Assembly: GCA_033977485.1 (NCBI GenBank)
Contig: CM066989.1
Location: 34,635,095-34,699,094 of the forward strand
Length of the DNA: 64,000 bases
Source of the DNA: Hydrangea macrophylla
Lineage: Eukaryota > Streptophyta > Magnoliopsida > Cornales > Hydrangeaceae
Direction of reading: 5' to 3'
Shown here: one piece after another, positions 47,717 to 56,555 of the stretch
How the letters are laid out: every line of letters begins with the position of its first letter
How positions within the stretch are numbered: position 1 is the first letter of the stretch
The notes under the pieces: model-generated
The model's input: the letters and a program-made list of their open reading frames with translations, nothing else
Told to the model about the DNA's origin: nothing
Databases searched by the model: none
Position numbers and translations under genes: made by a program

Positions 47717-50700
47717 TCATTCATCTGTTGTTACTGACTCCCAAAGGGATGGTACATATTGCTTCAAATACTTTCCATTTATCGGTCTTGCATGCATCTC
47801 GCCCTCTAAGTCCATTAACCGATATGCACCACCCGTAATGACCGATATCACCTGGAATGGTCCTTCCCATTTAGCTGACCATTTTCCATATCGGGCATCC
47901 TTTTCACCCAATGGTAACACAGCTTTCCAGACTAGATCTCCCTCGCCAAACGACTTGTGTTTAACCCTTTTGTTGTATGCTCGGGTAACCCTATTCTTCT
48001 GCGCCTTAATACAATCTAATGCTTTAAGGCGGACATCATCGAGTTCTTCTAACTCGGCCAACATTGCCTCAGTGTACCCGGCGGATTCTAGACCGAGTTG
48101 AAATGCCCGTCTTACTGATCGAACGGTGACTTCCATAGGTAACATTGCGTCGTGACCATAGGTAAGCATGAAAGGGGTTATGTTTGTGGCCGATCTTTTG
48201 GATGTCCGATATGCCCACAACGCCTCAGATAACAATTCATGCCATACCCTAGGATTGCCTTCCACCATTTTCTCGATTATTCCTTTGATTGTTTTGTTGG
48301 ATGACTCGGCCTGCCCATTCCCTTGAGCAAAATACGGAGTTGAATTAAGGATTTTAATACCTCGGCTTTCTGCAAATGCCTTAACTTCATCTCCTGTAAA
48401 GACTGATCCTTGGTCTGCTGTAATGGTTTCGGGAAGTCCGAATCGGTGAATTATGTGTTCGTTGATGAATTTTATCACGTACGCTTGGTTCACCGATTTT
48501 GCCGGTACTGCCTCTACCCATTTGGTAAAGTAATCGGTGGCCACCACAATAAAACAGTGTTGGCCTGATGATGGTGGGTATATTTTACCAATCAGATCCA
48601 TGGCCCATCCCCGGAATGGCCACGGTCTGACGATTACCTGCATATCGGTCGCGGGTACCCTCTGTATCGGCCCATGCCTTTGACAAGCCTGGCATCCCTT
48701 TGCATAATCGATGCAGTCTTTTAACATACTTGGCCAATAGTAATTGTATCTTCTAAGAAGCCACTTCATTTTTGTCCCTGCTTGGTGTGCCCCGCAGATA
48801 CCTTCATGTATTTCGGCCATTACTTTCATGGCCTCGGTCTTATCTAGGCATCTTAACAAATTTTCATCCTTTAAGCTCTTTTTAAACAATTCACCATCCA
48901 ATAAGACATAGTTGACTGACGACAGCTTGGTTTTCCTCTCGGTCATTCTATTTGGGCATAAGAGGCACTTGATTATTGGATCTCTCCAATCTTGATCATC
49001 CGTTATCACCGAGAAAATCTCTGTTGCCATTTCTCGTTGCCTTACTGACGGCAAGATTCTTCTTTGCACTCTTATCAATTTTTCGCTATCGGTTACTTCC
49101 AATTTCGTTCCTGATGCCACTTGTGCTAGATTATCGGCCTCGTCATTATAAGCACGAGCAACGTGTTGGACCCTAACATCATCAAACTCTCGTAATAACT
49201 GCAAGGCGATTGAGTTGAAAGGCAGCAACTCCCAACTCTTACACCTAAACTCACCACTTAATTGGCCAATCACTAAGTTTGAATCGCCGATGATATGGAT
49301 TGCTGATATATCCATCTCGGCCATGATTTCAAGGCCGATAATCAGTGCTTCGTATTCCGCCTGGTTACTAGAGCATTCAAACTCTAGTTTAAACGAGAAG
49401 ACGGTTTTCCGTTTTCTCGGTGATATTACAATTATCCCTGCCCCTGCCCCTGCGCCGTCGGCATTTTTGGATCCGTCAAATATTAACGTCCAAGGGGTCA
49501 GAGAAATTGTTGATAATAGAGTGGAATCAATTGCCTCATTAAGTTCTGGGCCGACATCCAAACAAGGGTGATCGGCCAAAAAATCGGCGAGGGCTTGGCC
49601 TTTTACTGATCTTTGTGGGACGAATTGGAATGTGAACTCCATCATTGCTAGAGTCCATTTTCCTATACGTCCACGCATAATTGGTCTTGATAGCATGTAT
49701 TTAATGACGTCTGTCTGACAAATCAAGTAAACCAACACAAGAAGCATATATACTCTTAATTTTTGTGAAGAAAAATACAAAGCTAGGCATAATTTTTCTA
49801 TCGGCGTATATTTACGCTCGACAGGAGTTAACACTCTACTCAAATAATAAACAGCCTGTTCTTTTCCCCATTCATTATCCTGTGCCAACATGCACGCTAT
49901 AGATTCTTCGGAGGCCGACAAGTACAACTTAAGTGGCCTTTTTCTTCTTGGAGGCATGATCACTGGTGGTTCAGACAAATATTGTTTGATAGCTTCAAAG
50001 GACTTTTGATGTTGACTTTCCCATTTGAACTCTTCCTCGGCCTTAAGCTTGAGTAACGGGGACCAAACATGTGTTCGTCCCGCACAATTTGAAATGAACC
50101 TCCGCAAAAAGTTAATCTGACCGAGCAGCCTTTGTAGTTCCTTCTTGTTCCTTGGGGGCTCAGCTGATTGAATGGATCGGACTTTGTTTTTGTCGATTTC
50201 GATCCCTCTCTGATGTACTAGGAAACCAAGGAAGTTTCCTGCCGATACGCCAAAGGCACACTTTAGAGGATTCATCTTTAACCCATGAGCTCTCATCTTT
50301 TCAAATGATCTTCGTAAATCGGCCAAGTGTTTTTCCTGTGTAGTCGATTTTACAACTACATCATCGATGTAAACTTCCATGACCTTCCCTATCATTTCAT
50401 GAAATATTGCATTCATGGCTCGCTGGTATGTAGCCCCAGCATTCTTCAATCCGAACGGCATTACCACCCATTCAAATGTCCCAATTGCTCCGGGACATCT
50501 GAATGCAGTCTTAGGAACGTCTTCTTCGGCAATGTATATTTGATTATAACCCAAATGCCCGTCCATAAAAGACAAAATTTTATGTTTGGCCGCAGCATCA
50601 ATCAATTGATCGGCCATTGGCATCGGGTATTCATCCTTCGGTGTTGCCATATTCAAATTTCTAAAGTCTATGCAGACCCTTATCTTGCCGTTTTTCTTGA

Positions 50701-51265
50701 CAACAGGCACAATATTAGAAATCCACTCCACATACCTGGTTGTTCTTATGAAACCGGCCTTCAACAGCCGTTCGATTTCCTCTTTTACTTTGAGAACGAC
50801 CTCTGGAGACATTCTTCTCGGTAGTTGCTTGAACGGCCTGAAGCCAGCCTTAATTGGCAACCGATGTTCTACCAATTTCCTGGACAACCCTGGCATTTCA
50901 TGGTAATTCCAAGCAAAACAATCTTTGAATTCCCTTAAGAGGGCGATCAAAGATGCTTGGAAATCTGGTTCGAGTAGTTGATTTATGAATGTTGGCTGAT
51001 ATTCTCCACTTGCCCCCATATCAACCTCCAGGAGAGGATCCTGTACATCGGCTTTCAGATCATCAAGCTTCGCGGGAGCCGATGCTAACTCATCAAAGTT
51101 GATGCAATCGTCTAGCATTTCTTCCTGACACTCGCCGATGACTTCGGCCATACTAGCCGATGATGCTAATGCCTGCTTGTCCGCCAAAAATGCCTGCATC
51201 CTAGCCACACTGGCCTGTACGGCCTGTGCCCTTCTATGCTTCAGTAATAATTGGTTCTGGTCCAT
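47717..51265 (-). CDS. Pol polyprotein of element B (RT, RNase H x2, integrase)
   Basis: Numbered on the open frame from 51292 (1191 codons; first ATG at codon 10, 51265). Reverse transcriptase about 160-360 with YIDD at 308-311. A first RNase H about 440-575 that looks degenerate: the usual DAS is SAS (LYLSASEE, near 460). A second, archaeal-type RNase H about 600-730 with D606, E646, D670 and D720. Integrase zinc finger H829, H836, C867, C870; core D899, D960, E996 with 35 residues between the last two. No chromodomain. The frame overlaps the end of gag-protease and lies +1 to it, so pol needs a +1 shift, splicing, or restart at 51265. No stop interrupts it and key residues are present. The second RNase H probably replaces the first, as accepted for this lineage. 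Confidence 0.93.
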   Translation of the reverse strand: MDQNQLLLKHRRAQAVQASVARMQAFLADKQALASSASMAEVIGECQEEMLDDCINFDELASAPAKLDDLKADVQDPLLEVDMGASGEYQPTFINQLLEPDFQASLIALLREFKDCFAWNYHEMPGLSRKLVEHRLPIKAGFRPFKQLPRRMSPEVVLKVKEEIERLLKAGFIRTTRYVEWISNIVPVVKKNGKIRVCIDFRNLNMATPKDEYPMPMADQLIDAAAKHKILSFMDGHLGYNQIYIAEEDVPKTAFRCPGAIGTFEWVVMPFGLKNAGATYQRAMNAIFHEMIGKVMEVYIDDVVVKSTTQEKHLADLRRSFEKMRAHGLKMNPLKCAFGVSAGNFLGFLVHQRGIEIDKNKVRSIQSAEPPRNKKELQRLLGQINFLRRFISNCAGRTHVWSPLLKLKAEEEFKWESQHQKSFEAIKQYLSEPPVIMPPRRKRPLKLYLSASEESIACMLAQDNEWGKEQAVYYLSRVLTPVERKYTPIEKLCLALYFSSQKLRVYMLLVLVYLICQTDVIKYMLSRPIMRGRIGKWTLAMMEFTFQFVPQRSVKGQALADFLADHPCLDVGPELNEAIDSTLLSTISLTPWTLIFDGSKNADGAGAGAGIIVISPRKRKTVFSFKLEFECSSNQAEYEALIIGLEIMAEMDISAIHIIGDSNLVIGQLSGEFRCKSWELLPFNSIALQLLREFDDVRVQHVARAYNDEADNLAQVASGTKLEVTDSEKLIRVQRRILPSVRQREMATEIFSVITDDQDWRDPIIKCLLCPNRMTERKTKLSSVNYVLLDGELFKKSLKDENLLRCLDKTEAMKVMAEIHEGICGAHQAGTKMKWLLRRYNYYWPSMLKDCIDYAKGCQACQRHGPIQRVPATDMQVIVRPWPFRGWAMDLIGKIYPPSSGQHCFIVVATDYFTKWVEAVPAKSVNQAYVIKFINEHIIHRFGLPETITADQGSVFTGDEVKAFAESRGIKILNSTPYFAQGNGQAESSNKTIKGIIEKMVEGNPRVWHELLSEALWAYRTSKRSATNITPFMLTYGHDAMLPMEVTVRSVRRAFQLGLESAGYTEAMLAELEELDDVRLKALDCIKAQKNRVTRAYNKRVKHKSFGEGDLVWKAVLPLGEKDARYGKWSAKWEGPFQVISVITGGAYRLMDLEGEMHARPINGKYLKQYVPSLWESVTTDE

Positions 51266-54200
51266 TGAAGGTATGTTCTTCGTCGTTATCAACCGGCGTA
51301 ATCACAATGGATGGCCGGTCAAGTTGTCTGTATACCTCTATTAACTGGTTCTTCTGCTCCCTCACCATGGTGGCCGATTTGGGCCTTCCATTTTTGTCCA
51401 TCCCGATAAATTTTACGGGACCGATATCATCCTCGTATAGAACAGCTTCAGAGCAATGTACTCTTGCGACAAAAGGTTTGTGGTCAGCCCACACGACCTC
51501 GACCTCATCTCCATTCCAGAATATCAGAAACTGGTGCAAAGTGGAAGGGATACACCAACTAGTGTGAATCCAATCTCTTCCGAGCAAAGCGTTGTATGAT
51601 GCCCCCGAATCCACAACAAAGAAGGCCGTCATGGTGGTCTTTTTCCCCACCGTGAGTTCTACTGGAAGAATTCCTTTGGTCTTTGCAGGGGTGCCAGTGA
51701 ATCCGCAAACCGTAAGTTCAGTTGGGATCAACTCGCTCTCATCTCGTTGTAGCTTCAGCAGCATGATCGAGGGGAGGATGTTAACAGCTGCTCCATTGTC
51801 GATTAACACCCTTGAGTATGGTACACCATCGATATTCGCATTGATGTATAACGGCTTCAGATGTTGAGACATCCCTTCCGCAGGTTTTTCAAAGACTACT
51901 TTGGCGGGCTTCTTCCCTGCTTCATTCTCGACCTTCGGCCTTATCACCGAAACCTTTGGTTTCTCGGCCTTTACTTCATGATTAACGAATACGGGTGTTG
52001 ACGGACCCTTGTGATCCTCATGCACGTCACCTTCCATTTGATTCTCCTGGTTGGATTTCGCTCCAAATGACATCGGTAAGGTGTAAACCATGTTTACCGA
52101 AAAATCTTTCGGGATGCTACCGAATTGGATACGTCGCCTTGACTCGTCTTCGTATCCTGAATCAAAATCGGTCATTTCTACGTCCGATTCGTTGACCTCG
52201 GGAACAGATGGCTCATCTAACCTTCGTAGTTTGTTGCTCTCCCCTTCAATCTGAACTTTTCCTTTATCTTTATGGCTTAGGGTCACCTTCGATCCCATAT
52301 CTTCCTTCTTGCAAATTTCCTTGTCTGCCCGTTTTTTCTCTATGCGGTACTTGGCCTCCCATTCCCGAGCAGACTGCCTCAAACGTTGTACTCTTCTCTT
52401 TTGTGTTTTCGTAAAATAAGACTGCTCCGGGAATTTTGGATGTTCCACTCTTTTCCAGCGATTTACTTCTGGACGTGATGGAACAATCATTCGTGGAGAT
52501 CGAGCTCGGTGTTGGTAGGTTTCCTTTGGGTAATCCTTCCTCTTAACATCCCTACGTTCCTGCCTCGGCTCTTCTCGCCGATATTCCGTCCGTCCAAACT
52601 CGGGCTTTTTATAGTATTGGCTTGGATAGGTCAAGCGGCTCTGAATCGGCCTCCTTGGGCTACAAGACCGATAAGCCATTTCAGTCACTGGCTTGGGTTG
52701 ATTAGTCATACTGGCTTTGCATTTAGGACACAGTCCTTTCTCAATTAGATCGATCATCCACTGGAATGGTGTTGGGACTGCTGAATCTGTTTTAGGAACC
52801 TCTGTCGTGACTTGGGAAGCCACCCTTGCATTTGGTTTCTGATTACTCGCTTTTGTGCTTGATTCAGCAACCTCAGCTCTCCGATTGTCAATTTTTTCCC
52901 CCGTCCTTCGCAGAAGGGTGAAATCTGGGGAAACCATGTTTGCTCCCAATGTTTCCGGAAACGGATTGCCATCCACTACCATTTCTTTTTCCTTTTCGGC
53001 GAACTTCAGGTTCCCCTTTTCGATCATATCCTGCAGAACATTACGAAACACCAAACAATTATTAGTAGCGTGGCACCAGGAATTGTGCCACTTGCAATAC
53101 TCCTTCCCTTTTAACTCGTTTGCCGATGGTAGCTTCACATCATGAGGCAACCGAATCTGTCTATCGGCCATCATGAAGTCGAAAATTTGGTCGGCCATTG
53201 CAATGTTAAATGAATATTGTTTGCCGGCCTCAAAGGGTTGTTTTTTAACCGACGACAATTGCGCCTCGGTCGGCTTTGGCAATGGCTGACACATATATGG
53301 CCGTTTTGACACAATCTCGGCCACATCTATCTCACTGTTGATCTCACACTCTGTATTATGTATGTCGTAGTTGGGATCTCTATAATACGTCCCCTTGGAC
53401 GAGTTTTTCCTTTCTTGCTCTTCCTCGAGCATGCGTTCATATCGGGCAGCCCGTGTTGCGAGTTCAAAAAGATCACGGAATCCCATTCCCTCGAACGTTT
53501 TCCTGAGTTCAAAGGTAAGTCCGCCTAGCGCTATGTTGACGAATTCGTCCTCAGGCAACGTAATCTTACACCGATGTTTAGCCCGTTTAAACCTGGCTAT
53601 GTATGCTTCTGCTGACTCATTCGGAAGTTGATATAAACGAGTTAAATCGGCCATGGAAACTTCGGGCTCAGTCCGATAAAACTGGGCATGGAATGCTTCC
53701 TCCATTTGATTCCAGGTGTAGAAGGAGTTAGGAGGCAGATTAATATACCAACTGAAGGCTACCCCTGTCAAGGAATTGGGGAATAACTTCAGTAGCAAAT
53801 CTCCTTGGTGGTTCACTTCTCCACTCTGGAGCAAGAAACGACCGATATGCTCTACGGTCGATTGCTCGCTCTCACCTGAAAACATAGTGAAGTTCGGCAC
53901 CTTATATCCTCGGGGAAAAGGCACTCTCTCAACCGCGTCGCAATGAGGCCTTCGATACACAGGCCTCTGGGTCCTACGAAATAAACCACCGAAGTCTTGG
54001 CGAATAACCTCGGCTATCTGCTCCCGATTAACCCTTACCGGCTGATCAGGGGTTATCAGATTTTCGCCTCTGTCATATGCCAAGAGAGGCCTTTCACAAC
54101 CGAATATTTCTTGATCGGTCTCTTCGTGGTTTCCGTACAACGGGTTGACTCTTCCCCACTGTTGATCTTTTCCCAGCCCATTTTGGCCGAGCGGTTCTAT

Positions 54201-54623
54201 AAAAGGAATTCTTATCGGGATTGAGGTCTGTTTAGGATTCGAGGTCTCACCTAACACCTCTTTGCCATTTCTTTTGGGAGGAGTGACATATTTCTCGGCC
54301 TGGGAGCCTGGGGAAGCCTCATGACTTGCCCCCACCCCAACCTGAGACAGCAAGGTTGGTGGTGCCGATGGTTGTGAGGAAGCCTTTGCCTGATGTTCTT
54401 TCATCTCCCTGACTTCACGCAGCACTTCACTCACGTGAGTAAATGTTTGGTCCTGTCGGCTAGACATTGCAGTGAACCGTTGATTGAAATGGTCTAACAT
54501 GCTTGTTCTCAGATTAGCCAAATCAGCCTGACTTGCTAATAAACTATCTGGGGATTCCACAGTAGGCTCACGTGAGCCCACTTCCTGGGATTGTCCCCTT
54601 GATTTTGTTTCTTTTCCAGCCAT
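51234..54623 (-). CDS. Gag-protease of element B
   Basis: 1129 codons from the ATG at 54623 (MAGKETKSRG); a reading from 54650 would need a TTG start inside the PBS and is rejected. Residues about 240-400 are the retrotransposon Gag fold (FSWYINLPPNSFYTWNQMEE). A CHHC zinc-binding motif (C-x2-H-x4-H-x4-C) lies at 510-523, in place of the usual CCHC knuckle. Residues 640-800 are rich in Arg, Lys and Glu. The aspartic protease active site LIDNGAAVNILP is at 940-951, in the DNGA form common in Tat elements. The C-terminus overlaps the pol frame by about 30 nt from the pol ATG. It is intact and makes the particle and processes the polyprotein. Confidence 0.92.
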   Translation of the reverse strand: MAGKETKSRGQSQEVGSREPTVESPDSLLASQADLANLRTSMLDHFNQRFTAMSSRQDQTFTHVSEVLREVREMKEHQAKASSQPSAPPTLLSQVGVGASHEASPGSQAEKYVTPPKRNGKEVLGETSNPKQTSIPIRIPFIEPLGQNGLGKDQQWGRVNPLYGNHEETDQEIFGCERPLLAYDRGENLITPDQPVRVNREQIAEVIRQDFGGLFRRTQRPVYRRPHCDAVERVPFPRGYKVPNFTMFSGESEQSTVEHIGRFLLQSGEVNHQGDLLLKLFPNSLTGVAFSWYINLPPNSFYTWNQMEEAFHAQFYRTEPEVSMADLTRLYQLPNESAEAYIARFKRAKHRCKITLPEDEFVNIALGGLTFELRKTFEGMGFRDLFELATRAARYERMLEEEQERKNSSKGTYYRDPNYDIHNTECEINSEIDVAEIVSKRPYMCQPLPKPTEAQLSSVKKQPFEAGKQYSFNIAMADQIFDFMMADRQIRLPHDVKLPSANELKGKEYCKWHNSWCHATNNCLVFRNVLQDMIEKGNLKFAEKEKEMVVDGNPFPETLGANMVSPDFTLLRRTGEKIDNRRAEVAESSTKASNQKPNARVASQVTTEVPKTDSAVPTPFQWMIDLIEKGLCPKCKASMTNQPKPVTEMAYRSCSPRRPIQSRLTYPSQYYKKPEFGRTEYRREEPRQERRDVKRKDYPKETYQHRARSPRMIVPSRPEVNRWKRVEHPKFPEQSYFTKTQKRRVQRLRQSAREWEAKYRIEKKRADKEICKKEDMGSKVTLSHKDKGKVQIEGESNKLRRLDEPSVPEVNESDVEMTDFDSGYEDESRRRIQFGSIPKDFSVNMVYTLPMSFGAKSNQENQMEGDVHEDHKGPSTPVFVNHEVKAEKPKVSVIRPKVENEAGKKPAKVVFEKPAEGMSQHLKPLYINANIDGVPYSRVLIDNGAAVNILPSIMLLKLQRDESELIPTELTVCGFTGTPAKTKGILPVELTVGKKTTMTAFFVVDSGASYNALLGRDWIHTSWCIPSTLHQFLIFWNGDEVEVVWADHKPFVARVHCSEAVLYEDDIGPVKFIGMDKNGRPKSATMVREQKNQLIEVYRQLDRPSIVITPVDNDEEHTFNGPEPIITEA

Positions 54624-54630
54624 TTGACAC

Positions 54631-54648
54631 GGTCCCACCGGGCGTGCC
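54631..54648 (-). promoter_or_regulatory. Primer-binding site of element B
   Basis: TGGCACGCCCGGTGGGAC on the - strand, 6 nt inside the 5' LTR. The place and initial TGG fit a PBS. I could not assign the tRNA. Confidence 0.65.
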
Positions 54649-54654
54649 AAAAAT

Positions 54655-55884
54655 TGTTTGCACTAAAATATCTTGTGTTGGTGTGTGCTGGACGTGCCAG
54701 AGTCCACGTGGACTCAAAAAGAGGTTGAGGTAACCTAATCTAACTTCTAAATCAAACGACCGCTAATAAATGTGATTTACTAACAGTAAATGGGTCTTCA
54801 CTCTACTCTGATGCAAGTAAGTAAAACTACAAATGAAAAGAAAGGAACAAATTAATTACTGGAAATCAAGAATACCTTCAACAACATCTTCATTGATGTA
54901 TTTAAATACGATTACAATCACTCGAAGCAAGCGAAGCAGGCTAAGAAAAGAAACTCTCAAAAAATCACTCAAGAACAAAGTATTGTTATGAGGAAAAGAT
55001 AAAAAGGTCTGCCAGAGCAGAAGTGGCGTGTGTGTTAGCCCCCTTCAAATGTTGCACCACATGTCATATTTATAGACTTGTTTACATAACCGTTCATGTT
55101 AGTGGGGATCATGGAGTAGTGGGGTACGTGGCCCCTAGTTTCTAGGCATATATCAATTTATGCTCCCATTATGTCCCATGATCAACTTCCATGATTTGTG
55201 TGATGATCCCACTTCTGCCGCATTCCTCTTTTCACGTAACTACTTTTTCTTCCACCTCAGCAAGTTCTAAAAACTGAAGACCCACGTTCTCATTCCTACC
55301 TAACTATTTTCTGAGTAAATTTATGACCGATTGTGTTTCTCTGTGTAGCTTAATCTCTGCTGATGATATTACTCGGCCTTCTTTTCAGTGGGAAGCCTAT
55401 TCGCGTCTCTCGGTCTTACACCGATGTTGCCTTTGATCCTTACTAATCCCATGGACTGCTGTTATCATCCTATGGACCTGTTACTGCAAGATCTATAGAG
55501 AAAGTCCTCGGCTTTATCCGTTAATGCCGAGGCGTTACTGATCTTTTCTGATATCGGCCTTATTTGTTGAGGCCGATATTAGAACTCAAGGGTAATAAAC
55601 AAGTTGGGCATCGGTCCAATTTTACCGATGTTAGGGCTGCAGTTGAGGCTACTCTGCCACTAGCCATACTAGGGTACTTAAGAACTTCGTATCAATCGGT
55701 CCTCGGTCTTGATACCGATATCCTTATTTGGAACGTATCATCTTTACCAGTAGCTATATCAAATATCGGTTTTCCTGGGTCATCGGCCTTGTCCTTTTTC
55801 ATCTGCCTACGTGGTCTAGTGATGACGTCCTGAGTTCACATGACCGTCACGTGCCCTGGGAAACCCTAATTTAGGGTGTAAACA
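54655..55884 (-). repeat. 5' LTR of element B
   Basis: 1230 bp. Differences from the 3' LTR noted by eye: one extra C near 55040 and single bases near 54694, 55084, 55401, 55572, 55747 and 55798. Confidence 0.95.
55065..55075 (-). promoter_or_regulatory. TATA box of the element B promoter
   Basis: CTATAAATATG on the - strand, about 810 nt into the 5' LTR in element orientation. It is the best candidate promoter for gag-pol. Confidence 0.5.
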
Positions 55885-55889
55885 CAAAT
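55885..55889. repeat. Target-site duplication CAAAT, right copy
   Basis: Matches 42450-42454. Confidence 0.9.
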
Positions 55890-56076
55890 TGGTAACAGGA
55901 AGGAAAAAAAATGTCTTTAAAGTAAAAACCACATGCATGCATGTGTGGACCCTTTTTTATATTTAGTTATTTTTTATTTTATGACAAATTTCATTAATAA
56001 TGAAAAAAATGGAGCCCAAAAGAACTTTGTTGAGTCACATGAAAAATGTTTAGGTTCGTTGACGGTTTTGTATGCC

Positions 56077-56555
56077 TGTTTGGACCATAAAATAAATTGT
56101 TATGTATTTATTGTTAATATGTTATTTTAAAAATGTTATGGAAGTTTGGAAGTTTACTTGAAAGACACTTGTCAATCCAAGAAAGGTCAATGGTGATTAT
56201 TTCCTACAAAGACATTTGGTATCGTAAGATTAATGCAAATGTGGTTACTTGAAAATAAAATGGTGGCTAGAGTGGAAGTCATTTTGGAAGGAGAAACACA
56301 TGTGTAAATGAATTTGAATTGGTACATAGTTAATGCAACAGGAGGAAAATATTCAAATTCAATCGAATGGTTATAGGCTTTCTCTGTAAATAGATGCAAT
56401 TGTACTCCTTGTAAATGGTCCTTGACCAAACAAACATTTCAATGTACTCACTTTGTTCCTTATTTCTTCTTCCTTTTTCGGCCACTATGGTCTTTACTTT
56501 GAATTGTTTACGTACATATTCCTTAGACTAGTATACTTAGATCATTTTAGTTTAG
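56077..56555 (+). repeat. 5' LTR of element C, first part
   Basis: Aligns with 63009-63489, differing by scattered substitutions and small indels. It ends with TTTAG (56551-56555), the TSD of element D. Confidence 0.85.

Larger units (their letters stand above)
42455..55884 (-). mobile_element. Element B: complete Tat-lineage Ty3/gypsy element with an antisense gene
   Basis: 13.4 kb, LTRs 42455-43683 and 54655-55884 with TGTTT...AAACA ends and a perfect CAAAT TSD. By eye the LTRs differ at about six bases and one indel, so insertion was recent. The - strand carries gag-protease (54623-51234) and pol (51265-47717). The + strand carries a spliced plant-mobile-domain gene (43976-47589) between pol and the 3' LTR. 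Lineage call: RT-RNase H followed by a second, archaeal-type RNase H and then integrase without chromodomain, which is diagnostic of Tat (Retand/Ogre-like) elements. Extra ORFs at this place are known in the lineage. Confidence 0.93.

Noticed and set aside
48976..53631. + strand ORFs up to 165 codons opposite pol and gag of element B
   Set aside because: Shadows of coding sequence with no recognised motif.
54624..54650. Gag start of element B at 54650
   Set aside because: It is a TTG codon inside the primer-binding site. The first ATG is at 54623.
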